Assembly (NCBI GenBank): GCA_020426085.1
Contig: JAGQQP010000038.1
Span: 1 to 15,155 of the forward strand
Length of the DNA stretch: 15,155 nucleotides
Reading direction: 5' to 3'
Origin: Planctomycetaceae bacterium
Lineage (GTDB): Bacteria > Planctomycetota > Planctomycetia > Planctomycetales > Planctomycetaceae
In this document: piece by piece, positions 8,322 to 15,155 of the stretch
How the letters are laid out: the number at the start of each line of letters is the position of its first letter
Position numbering within the stretch: position 1 is the first letter of the stretch
Notes under the pieces: generated by a model
The model's database searches: none
What the model saw: the letters and a program-made list of their open reading frames with translations, nothing else
What the model was told of the DNA's origin: nothing
Position numbers and translations under genes: made by a program

Positions 8322-10499
8322 ATGATTCGTCCGACCTGCCTGCATCTTTTTTTGTTACTTCTGTTTACAAATTATGGTTTGGCTGAAGAACAGAAACTGG
8401 ACTGGGTGCAGGTCACAGAAAAAGCGGGATGGCAGCCGCGTGATTCCCAGGGAGAACTGGTCTACAAGGATCAACTCTGGATTTTTGGTGGCTGGTTCAA
8501 TTCCTATGAAGCACCGCCTCGGGATGTCTGGAATTCAGCTGACGGAAAAAACTGGAAACTGGTCACCAGAGAAGCGCCGTGGATTCACAGTGATCTGCCT
8601 ATGACGGTTGTCTTCAAAGACAAAATGTGGTTGATGGGGGGCTGGTACAACGGCCGCCTGGAAGGACATTCGGCTGGAAACCAGGTCTGGTCTTCTGTGG
8701 ATGGTAAGAACTGGGATCTGGTAACTCCTCATGCGGAGTGGACGCCTCGTCTCGCTGCAGGACTGGTAGTATTCAAGGATCGTCTCTGGTTACTGGGAGG
8801 GACGGAAAACTATTATTTCGGTGATCAGAAGAGCCTGAAAAATGATGTCTGGAGTTCCGCAGACGGGAAAACCTGGAAGCGAGAAACTGCCGATGCAGGC
8901 TGGTCACCCCGTGCGTATCACCAGGCAGCCGTATTGAATGGCAAAATCTATGTCTTTGGGGGCGGAAATTATACTCCGGAGTACCATGCGACGAATGATG
9001 TCTGGAGTTCGGAAGATGGAGTGCACTGGAAGCAGGAAACAGCCCATGCACCCTGGCATGAACGTCTCTGGTTTTCCACGGTGGTCTACCGAGATCGACT
9101 CTGGGTGATTGGAGGCTGGTCGAATAATCCGGCTGCCAACAAAAATGATGCCTGGTATTCGCAGGATGGGAAACACTGGAAGCAATTGAAGTCGAATCAT
9201 GTCTGGAAAGAACGGCACGAACATTCGGCGTTTGTATTTCAGGATAAAATCTGGCTCGCGGGAGGACATGCCCAGCCACTCAACAGCGAAGTCTGGACGC
9301 TGGATGTGCCACCCGACTGGTTCGAAAAAACAGAAAAAACGGCTTCGACTCAGGCTGCGTTTCCCAGGACGGTTGCAAAAATCAAATCGGGAAAGCCAGC
9401 GAAAATTGTCTGTTTTGGTGACAGTGTCACGGGAGTCTACTATCACACGGGGAGCCGACGTGCCTATACCGACATGCTGGGGATTGCGTTAGAAAAAACA
9501 TTTCCCGAAGCGAAGTTGAAGATGATCAATGCGGGGATCAGTGGCCATACAACAGTCAACGCGTTAGCGCGGATCGAGCGTGATGTCTTAAAGCATCAGC
9601 CGGACCTGGTGACAGTCATGTTTGGTCTGAATGACATGACACGCGTTCCCCTGGAGCAGTATCGGGAGAATCTTAAGTTGATCGTAAAGCAATGCCGAGA
9701 TGCGGGAGCGGAAGTATTGTTGTGTACGCCAAATTCTGTGATCACTACATCGGGACGTCCGGCTGAAAAACTGGAAACATATTGCGATGTCGTTCGTGAA
9801 GTGTGTGAAGAAATGCAGGTTCCACTGTGTGACAACTACCAGAAACTGAATGCGCTGAGAGCACAGGATGCATTAAGCTGGCGATTGATGATGAGCGATG
9901 AAATTCATCCGAATATGGCGGGCCACAAAAAATTAGCAGAGCTGATGGCGGAATCCATTTCCGGGGAAAGCGTTTCGCTCGCCGATGTCGATCCTTTAAC
10001 GCAGGTATTACCGCGTGTGAAATTGCTGATCGAAGCGAAGAAGCCGGTCAAAGTAATCGCCATGCCACCGCTGGACAAACTCGTTCAAGCCGCGTTTAAA
10101 AAAGTGGCTCCTGATGTGAAACTGGAAGTGACGACGTGGCAGACGGCAGACAAGTCGCGTCGGCAGATCGAAGCCGATGCCAAATCGCTGGTGCGTCCCG
10201 CTAAACCGGATCTGGTTCTGCTGGCCATTCCCCCAAATGCGAAAGCGGACAGCCAGGAAGAACTGATTCACAGCCTGATGTGGACGATGAATTATTCACT
10301 GAATTTTGGAGCAGGGGGCTGGGATTGTGTCGTCTTTCATCCCGATGTCTTTGATGCCGGACATACTGATTCGGAAGTCGATCTGATGAGTCGGAAACTG
10401 GTGCGCGGGCAGGATCTGACGCTTGTAGAACGGACCAGGGGGCAGACCGGTTCTCCTGAAGAAATCGTGATCCAGTGGCTACGATCTCAACTCGACTGA
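8322..10499 (+). CDS. Secreted Kelch-like beta-propeller fused to SGNH/GDSL hydrolase
   Basis: I start this 725-residue protein at ATG 8322 because GGAG lies five bases upstream and a Sec signal peptide begins there (MIRPTCLHLFLLLLF, likely cut after GLA at residue 21). An upstream in-frame GTG at 8196 would bury the signal. Residues about 25-330 form six Kelch-like blades, each with a hydrophobic strand ending in GG (56-57, 106-107, 159-160, 213-214, 264-265, 314-315) and five copies of a D(V/A)W.S.DG..W strand. Residues about 357-548 are an SGNH hydrolase: S368 in CFGDSVTG, G405 in NAGISGH, N437 in FGLND and D526/H529 in DEIHPN give the full catalytic set. Residues about 573-725 look like a decayed second copy. 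The enzyme is probably a periplasmic or exported esterase (for example carbohydrate O-deacetylase), with the propeller for binding. It leads a likely three-gene operon. The ester substrate is not known. Confidence 0.9.
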   Translation: MIRPTCLHLFLLLLFTNYGLAEEQKLDWVQVTEKAGWQPRDSQGELVYKDQLWIFGGWFNSYEAPPRDVWNSADGKNWKLVTREAPWIHSDLPMTVVFKDKMWLMGGWYNGRLEGHSAGNQVWSSVDGKNWDLVTPHAEWTPRLAAGLVVFKDRLWLLGGTENYYFGDQKSLKNDVWSSADGKTWKRETADAGWSPRAYHQAAVLNGKIYVFGGGNYTPEYHATNDVWSSEDGVHWKQETAHAPWHERLWFSTVVYRDRLWVIGGWSNNPAANKNDAWYSQDGKHWKQLKSNHVWKERHEHSAFVFQDKIWLAGGHAQPLNSEVWTLDVPPDWFEKTEKTASTQAAFPRTVAKIKSGKPAKIVCFGDSVTGVYYHTGSRRAYTDMLGIALEKTFPEAKLKMINAGISGHTTVNALARIERDVLKHQPDLVTVMFGLNDMTRVPLEQYRENLKLIVKQCRDAGAEVLLCTPNSVITTSGRPAEKLETYCDVVREVCEEMQVPLCDNYQKLNALRAQDALSWRLMMSDEIHPNMAGHKKLAELMAESISGESVSLADVDPLTQVLPRVKLLIEAKKPVKVIAMPPLDKLVQAAFKKVAPDVKLEVTTWQTADKSRRQIEADAKSLVRPAKPDLVLLAIPPNAKADSQEELIHSLMWTMNYSLNFGAGGWDCVVFHPDVFDAGHTDSEVDLMSRKLVRGQDLTLVERTRGQTGSPEEIVIQWLRSQLD
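8394..9311 (+). repeat. Six Kelch-like propeller repeats of about 51-54 codons
   Basis: The coding repeats share a strand ending in GG and a following W..S.DG..W strand. Blades are similar enough that DNA identity survives: AATGATGTCTGGAGTTC occurs at 8841-8857 and again at 8994-9010, 153 bp (51 codons) apart. This points to fairly recent internal duplication or gene conversion between neighbouring blades. Confidence 0.75.
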
Positions 10500-10539
10500 A
10501 GCGTTTTCAAAATATCTTGATACACACAGGAAGATTCTA

Positions 10540-11430
10540 ATGCAACAGGTACCCCTGGGTTCTCTCAATTATGAATTCAATCGCTTTCAGGAGCCTCGCA
10601 TCTATATCGAACCGGGTGAGACGATCCGGGTGGAATCAGAAGATGCGTTATCCGGTCAGATTCGCAAAGCAGGAGACCTGCGTGATAAATCAAAAGTCCC
10701 CTTCAGTAATCCGCTGACCGGCCCAGTTTTCATTAATCAGGCGGAGCTGGGCGATACGCTGGCGATCAAAATCGAAGCAATTGAATCCCGGGATGGGCAG
10801 TGTGCGACTTATACCGGTAACCCGAAACAGCTCTGTCAGTGGCTGGGGACTGACGTTCCGGACGGTGCGCATGTCTGTCCGATTCGTGATGGCTACGTCT
10901 ACTGGAGTGATGAGATCAAAATTGCCTATCAGCCTATGCTGGGCTGTATCGGCACAACGCCTGCTTATGGTATGCCCAGCACGATGCCGGCGGGACCGCA
11001 TGGCGGCAATATGGATATCAGGGAAGTCACAGAAGGAAACACCCTCTATCTTCCCGTATTTGTCCCCGGAGCACTGCTTTACCTGGGAGATGCGCACGCC
11101 GCAATGGGACAGGGAGAACTGTCTGCGACCGGTCTGGAGATGGCCGCCCAAACGACCCTGACAATTGAACTGATCAAACAGAAAACTATTTCCGGTCCCC
11201 GGATTGAATCTCCGACGGAGCTGATCACCGTTTCCAGTGGCACACCGATGGAGCGGGCGACAGCAGATGCCTTCGCACAAATGATCCTGTGGATGGAAGC
11301 CGATTATGGCTGGAACCGCTGGCGGGCCTATGATCTGCTGACCCATGTTGCTGAGATTTCAATGGGCTACTATGAAGGGGGCGGATTAGCAGTCAAAATT
11401 GCCAGGGAGTATGTGGCGCATCCTTCCTGA
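10540..11430 (+). CDS. Acetamidase/formamidase family protein
   Basis: This 296-residue protein matches the FmdA/AmdA family along its length. Signatures include SNPLTGPVFINQAELGDTL (56-74), the glycine-rich PAGPHGGNMD (150-159), LYLPVFVPGALLYLGDAHAA (169-188) and GQGELSATGLE (190-200). Characterised members hydrolyse formamide or acetamide to ammonia and the carboxylic acid in the cytoplasm, and there is no signal peptide here. At 296 residues it fits the shorter acetamidase-like branch, not the roughly 400-residue methylotroph formamidase. AGGAAG six to seven bases upstream supports the ATG. It follows the Kelch-SGNH gene by 40 bp and precedes the dimethylformamidase-like gene by 66 bp, suggesting shared transcription. 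The exact amide cannot be read from sequence. Confidence 0.88.
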   Translation: MQQVPLGSLNYEFNRFQEPRIYIEPGETIRVESEDALSGQIRKAGDLRDKSKVPFSNPLTGPVFINQAELGDTLAIKIEAIESRDGQCATYTGNPKQLCQWLGTDVPDGAHVCPIRDGYVYWSDEIKIAYQPMLGCIGTTPAYGMPSTMPAGPHGGNMDIREVTEGNTLYLPVFVPGALLYLGDAHAAMGQGELSATGLEMAAQTTLTIELIKQKTISGPRIESPTELITVSSGTPMERATADAFAQMILWMEADYGWNRWRAYDLLTHVAEISMGYYEGGGLAVKIAREYVAHPS

Positions 11431-11496
11431 GGCACAGTTCTCATTTCAGATTTCGCAAGCCTCGCATCACATTTGTAATACTCGCAGGAACAATTG

Positions 11497-13110
11497 ATGT
11501 TAATCGGATATGTCAGCGACGAAGATTATCGCGCGTTATATGATGTGGCTGTGGAATTCCAGTCGGAAGGTCAGTTTGTCAGTACCCGTTCCACTGCATC
11601 GGGTGCGGTCATCGCGGATCTTGCACCTGGAAATTACGAAGTCATTCTGCAGCATCGGGACTATTGCGCCAAACGGGTACAGCTCAAAGTAGAGCAGGGA
11701 CAGGTTCACCATTTCCGATTGCTTTCAACGAAGCTGTATGGCTTTGCCTGGCCGCGCTGTGTGCACAGCGGAGACGCGTCGGAATTTCGCGTGCATTCAA
11801 CTTCAGAGTATCAGCTCGAACTCTGGCGTTATGGTAAAGAGAAAGAGTATATCCGCCGGATTGGCACATTTGATGATCATGCACCGCTGGCAAACTTACA
11901 GATCACCCCGGACGGGGATTACACGCAGAACGGTGTGGACTGGAATAATGTCGGTTACCGTACTGTCACCCAGAGACAGACTGTATCAGCGCCTGACAGA
12001 TCTGGCCTGTATATGTTTCATCTCAGTAATCAGTCCGGGCAGCAGTTTACCTTTCCCTGGGTTGTCGCGCCTCAGACGCCAAAGTCAAAGATCGCAATTC
12101 TTGCCAGCGATTTGACCTGGAATGCTTATAATAATTTCGGCGGACGCAGTAACTATCTGAACCCCGAAGGGCTGCCGTCTACACCTATCGTCAACAGTCG
12201 GCAGGAATTACGCCGGTATCTGAAACCTTCTTTCGGCGCTTACTATGTAGAGGATTATCCACCATTATCACTCGAACGTCCACAACCTTACCTGCACATC
12301 GATCTGGAAGAACAGCTTCGCGATCCCATATATAGCCGCATGGGGTGTGGTATGCTGCATTCCGAATGGCGGCTGCTGGGATGGATGGAAGAGCAGGGAC
12401 TGGAATATGATTATTACAGCGAAACGCAGTTTCATTTTGATCAACTTCCCCTGGATCAATATCGGGTCCTGATTCTCAGTTCGCATCCGGAATACTGGTC
12501 AAAACAGATGTATGAGCGATTGAAATCCTGGGTGTTTGAATCTGGAGGTCGCTTGATCTATCTGGGCGGGAACGGTTTGAATTGTGAAGTGGAGTTTCTG
12601 GATGAGGAACTCATCGTCTATCACAATACCGACTGTACCAACTGGTGCGGAGTTGCCATGGACCCGCCGATTCCGGAAAAAGAATCAAAGTATGAGAGCC
12701 GCTATCATGCGCGACAGGAATCCGAGGCAAATCTTCTGGGGGTCGTCTTTTCCTTCGCAGGCATCATGACAGGAGCACCTTATCGCGTCGTTGATGAGCA
12801 GCACTGGTGTTTTCAGGGAACGAAATTGAAAAATGACGATCTGTTCGGAACAGAGAGCCAGCACATGCGTATCCCTGGCGGTGCTTCAGGACATGAAACC
12901 GACAAGATCTCGCCCAGTTCTCCGACGAATGTGCAGTTGCTGGCTCAAGGGACAAATCCCGATGAGGGGGGCGCAGATATGGTGCATTATCAGACAGAAT
13001 CGGGGGGAGAAGTCTTTTCCGTCGGTTCGATCTGCTGGATCACTTCGATGCTGGTTGACGAGGATATTTCGAAAATTTCCCGCAATGTGATTGATCGGTT
13101 TACCAGCTGA
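11497..13110 (+). CDS. N,N-dimethylformamidase large-chain-like protein with N-terminal carboxypeptidase-regulatory-like domain
   Basis: I start this 537-residue protein at ATG 11497, with AGGAA six bases upstream; the preceding in-frame TTG is less well placed. Residues about 1-78 look like a small beta-sandwich of the carboxypeptidase-regulatory type (SGAVIADLAPGNYEVILQH). Residues about 195-520 resemble the catalytic region of dimethylformamidase beta chains: ILASDLTWNAYNNFGGRSNY (201-220), YRVLILSSHPEYWSKQMYE (322-340) and GGRLIYLGGNGLN (350-362). In the Paracoccus enzyme a mononuclear iron is held by two tyrosines and a glutamate. E332 of HPEYW fits the glutamate, and Y211 is a candidate tyrosine; both assignments are inferred. 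The family splits dimethylformamide into dimethylamine and formate. No small-subunit gene is nearby and no signal peptide is visible. It is the last gene of the likely operon. A glutamine-amidotransferase-like role on another amide is possible. Confidence 0.75.
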   Translation: MLIGYVSDEDYRALYDVAVEFQSEGQFVSTRSTASGAVIADLAPGNYEVILQHRDYCAKRVQLKVEQGQVHHFRLLSTKLYGFAWPRCVHSGDASEFRVHSTSEYQLELWRYGKEKEYIRRIGTFDDHAPLANLQITPDGDYTQNGVDWNNVGYRTVTQRQTVSAPDRSGLYMFHLSNQSGQQFTFPWVVAPQTPKSKIAILASDLTWNAYNNFGGRSNYLNPEGLPSTPIVNSRQELRRYLKPSFGAYYVEDYPPLSLERPQPYLHIDLEEQLRDPIYSRMGCGMLHSEWRLLGWMEEQGLEYDYYSETQFHFDQLPLDQYRVLILSSHPEYWSKQMYERLKSWVFESGGRLIYLGGNGLNCEVEFLDEELIVYHNTDCTNWCGVAMDPPIPEKESKYESRYHARQESEANLLGVVFSFAGIMTGAPYRVVDEQHWCFQGTKLKNDDLFGTESQHMRIPGGASGHETDKISPSSPTNVQLLAQGTNPDEGGADMVHYQTESGGEVFSVGSICWITSMLVDEDISKISRNVIDRFTS

Positions 13111-13123
13111 ACGGTGTCACTGA

Positions 13124-14602
13124 TCAGGTAATGATATCCAGAATCGGAGTACCGTGATCAATTTCCAGTCGCTTGCGACCAGGGATGTCCAGCCGATGCG
13201 GATCAAGTCCGAGCAGGTGATACAGGGTGGCATGAATATCGGTGACGTAGTGTGGTGATTCGACCGCATGAAAGCCCAGTTCATCGGTGGCACCATGCAC
13301 GTGGCCTTGTTTGATGCCTGCCCCGGCAAACCAGACCGTGAAGCCATGAGGATGGTGGTCCCGGCCGCTGGGCATTTTTGTGTTTCCACGTGATTCCACC
13401 GCCGGTGTTCGTCCAAATTCGGTACAGAAGACGACCACGGTATCTTCCCACATGCCGCGCCGTTTGAGGTCTTTCAAGAGTCCCGCAATCGGTTTGTCTA
13501 CTCGTTTACAGGAACGGGTATGGTTTTCCTTGAGTTTCTGATGCGAATCCCATTCGCCGTACCCGCTCAGATAAACCTGGGTAAATCGCACTCCCCGTTC
13601 AGCCAGGCGTCGAGCCGCCAGTAAGCGCCGTCCGTAAACAGAGGTCTCTTTTTCATCAATGCCGTACAGCTGCTGTGTTTCCTGCGTTTCTTCAGTCAGT
13701 TCCAATGCTTCGGGAACGGAATTCTGCATACGGAATGCCAGTTCGTAGGAATTGATGCGGGCACGCAGTTTTTCATCGGTCGGATATTCAACCGCCGCCA
13801 GTTGGTTGAGTTCGTTAATGAGCTGATACTGATTTGCCTGTTCCTGTTTCAGAATTGATTCCGGACGCGTGCCAAATGGAAGTGGGTTTTTCGGATCGAG
13901 CGAGAGTTCCACTCCCATATACTTGGGACCGAGATAATCCGGATTGAAGTTTTCTTTCACGCGTGTATCCGTGTAGGAACCGAGAAACACATACTCGGGT
14001 AGATTTTGATTCAGGCTGCCCAGACCATAACTGAGCCAGGAACCGACGACCGGTTCTTTCTGGTCCAGTTTGTGGCGTCCATGATGGATCTGAAACTCCG
14101 CCGCATGATCGTTGTCTGTTGTGTACATCGAACGCACAAAAGAGATGTCATCGACGCATGTCGCCAGGTGAGGCCACCAGTCTGTGATTTCAATTCCGGA
14201 TTCACCGTGTTTCCGGAAGCCAATTTGCATGGGCATGATCTGAGAATGTTCACGTTTGACCTGTACCACCGAGCGGGCGCGTGCCTGGTAACGTGGATCT
14301 TTGAAGGGATCGGGATAGATCGTATCTGAAAATGTTTTGCCGGCGTATTTATTCAATTCCGGTTTCGGGTCGAATGTTTCCATCTGGCTGTAACCACCTG
14401 ACAGGAAAACCCAGATCACCGATTTTGCTTTGGGAGTGAAGTGTGGACCCGCAGTGGGATCGAAACTGGTTTCAGCGCGCGTTTCCTGTCCAAGCAGACT
14501 GCTCAATGCCATGCCCGTGACTCCAAAACCCAGGTCCGACAGAAAAGTGCGACGCTGAATTTGACTGCATTGAGGCGTGAATGGATGTGCTGAATGTTTC
14601 AT
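13124..14602 (-). CDS. DUF1501 family protein (sulfatase/alkaline-phosphatase-like fold, Tat-type leader)
   Basis: This 492-residue protein begins with a twin-arginine-like leader (QRRTFLSDLGFGVTGMALSS, R17-R18, hydrophobic to about 37), so export in folded form is likely. DUF1501 signatures follow: SVIWVFLSGGYSQMETFDPK (about 61-80), FVRSMYTTDNDHAAEFQIHHG, then VVVFCTEFGRTPAVESRG (about 387-404), GRDHHPHGFTVWFAGAGIK and ESPHYVTDIHATLYHLLGL near the end. The family is related to alkaline phosphatase/sulfatase hydrolases, but no activity is established. It is greatly expanded in planctomycetes, usually beside a PSD1/DUF1549-DUF1553 cytochrome-like partner, as here: the partner ends 42 bp upstream. 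AGGAA eight bases before the ATG supports the start. Its stop lies 13 bp from that of the convergent dimethylformamidase-like gene. Confidence 0.93.
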   Translation of the reverse strand: MKHSAHPFTPQCSQIQRRTFLSDLGFGVTGMALSSLLGQETRAETSFDPTAGPHFTPKAKSVIWVFLSGGYSQMETFDPKPELNKYAGKTFSDTIYPDPFKDPRYQARARSVVQVKREHSQIMPMQIGFRKHGESGIEITDWWPHLATCVDDISFVRSMYTTDNDHAAEFQIHHGRHKLDQKEPVVGSWLSYGLGSLNQNLPEYVFLGSYTDTRVKENFNPDYLGPKYMGVELSLDPKNPLPFGTRPESILKQEQANQYQLINELNQLAAVEYPTDEKLRARINSYELAFRMQNSVPEALELTEETQETQQLYGIDEKETSVYGRRLLAARRLAERGVRFTQVYLSGYGEWDSHQKLKENHTRSCKRVDKPIAGLLKDLKRRGMWEDTVVVFCTEFGRTPAVESRGNTKMPSGRDHHPHGFTVWFAGAGIKQGHVHGATDELGFHAVESPHYVTDIHATLYHLLGLDPHRLDIPGRKRLEIDHGTPILDIIT

Positions 14603-14644
14603 AAAATCATTCCTGTTGTCTGCAGATGCAGATCGTACTGGAAA

Positions 14645-15155
14645 TTAACGGATCGTGACAAAATCGTTATGGCTGAGTAACGCGTGTACCAGGCTTTCGC
14701 GTGCCCGAGCTGCCGGGGACTTCGCTGGTTGCGAATAATCGCGCTTGGTATCTGTTGAATTTGTGGATGTCTTTTCCTGTGGATACAGGGTCTGCTGACG
14801 TGACAGAAACGCAGTCGCGACAGCCTGTTCCTGTGTACTGGCAGGTCGGGATAAAATGAGCTTGAATGCGCTATTGATGAATGCCTTCTGTTTCTGGTCA
14901 GTCGTAGAGGTGGGAGCGGACTGGGACCAGAGTTGTTCTGCGATCATTCTTCCTTTTTGTACCGCTAGCGTGCTGTTGGTTAACGCCAGTGCCTGCTGAG
15001 GCATGACGGTTTCTGTCCGTTGATAACAGTCTGTTGCACTGGCGCCGTCAAAGAGTTCCAGGAATTCCATTTTGGCTTCGCCGTGATGCGAATAGTACAG
15101 ACTGCGACGGTTCGTGATCAGTCCCTGGTCCTGTTCGAGTTCCTGGCCGTACATG
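14645..15155 (-). CDS. DUF1553 (PSD1) domain protein, C-terminal end (5' part outside window)
   Basis: Only the last 170 codons are in the window; the frame is still open at the right edge, so the Met at 15152-15154 is internal. The visible part has the DUF1553 end pattern: RRSLYYSHHGEAKMEFLELF, then TVMPQQALALTNS, a helical ILSRPASTQE segment and a final RARESLVHALLSHNDFVTIR. Full members are about 700-1100 residues, often with a planctomycete cytochrome-c-like domain and DUF1549 at the N-terminus, and are exported. Function is unknown, although the pairing suggests an electron-transfer or surface-degradation complex with DUF1501. The two genes are 42 bp apart on the same strand, so they are probably co-transcribed. 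Confidence 0.92.
   Translation of the reverse strand, partial: MYGQELEQDQGLITNRRSLYYSHHGEAKMEFLELFDGASATDCYQRTETVMPQQALALTNSTLAVQKGRMIAEQLWSQSAPTSTTDQKQKAFINSAFKLILSRPASTQEQAVATAFLSRQQTLYPQEKTSTNSTDTKRDYSQPAKSPAARARESLVHALLSHNDFVTIR

Noticed and set aside
8773..9446. Two long minus-strand frames (168 and 180 codons) across the Kelch repeats
   Set aside because: They are antisense to a clearly coding repeat region, and their repetitiveness mirrors the blades.
10690..11346. 218-codon minus-strand frame opposite the acetamidase gene
   Set aside because: The plus strand has strong FmdA/AmdA motifs over the same bases; the antisense product resembles nothing I recognise.
1..15155. CRISPR array, tRNA/rRNA genes, insertion sequence or phage module
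   Set aside because: I saw no regularly spaced direct repeats outside the Kelch coding repeats, no cloverleaf or rRNA-like sequence, and no transposase, integrase or phage-type protein.
13124..15155. DUF1501/PSD1 pair as a new system
   Set aside because: The pair is unusual in biology generally and of unknown function, but it is very common in planctomycetes, so it is not new here.

Overview
The window looks like a piece of a marine planctomycete chromosome of the Gimesia/Planctomycetaceae type. The strongest evidence is at the right end: a DUF1553-type (PSD1) protein followed by a DUF1501 protein with a twin-arginine-like leader, a gene pair that is abundant in this phylum. GC content near 50 % by eye, many secreted or lipoprotein products, and GTG/TTG starts agree with this. 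The species is an inference. I see no RNA genes, insertion sequences, CRISPR arrays or prophage genes.

Layout, left to right. (1) 1-855: the 3' part of an FAD-dependent monooxygenase, cut by the window edge, which meets (2) a minus-strand CorA-like two-helix membrane protein with an altered GMN motif (872-1609). (3) A 159-bp divergent regulatory region holding a perfect palindrome and a perfect 7-6-7 inverted repeat leads into (4) an RND efflux pair: a lipoprotein periplasmic adaptor (1769-3064) and an AcrB-like HAE1 pump (3139-6294). No outer-membrane channel gene is present. (5) A minus-strand SpoU-family 23S rRNA methyltransferase, rlmB (6309-7094), converges on the pump and diverges from (6) map, type I methionine aminopeptidase, best started at a TTG at 7305.

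(7) 8322-13110 carries three co-directional genes with short gaps (40 and 66 bp), probably one operon. The first encodes a secreted six-bladed Kelch-like propeller fused to an SGNH hydrolase and a decayed second SGNH-like domain. The second is an acetamidase/formamidase-family protein. The third resembles the large chain of N,N-dimethylformamidase but has a small carboxypeptidase-regulatory-like domain at its N-terminus. Two unrelated amide-hydrolase families side by side suggest amide nitrogen or C1 use, with the exported propeller-esterase acting outside the cytoplasm. This is the most unusual part of the window. (8) On the minus strand, DUF1501 (13124-14602) and the end of PSD1 (14645-15155) form the planctomycete pair, converging on the amidase operon with a 13-bp gap.

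Most genes here are housekeeping or common accessory types. The candidate for a little-described system is the Kelch-SGNH / acetamidase / dimethylformamidase-like cluster, and its linkage and substrate are inferences.
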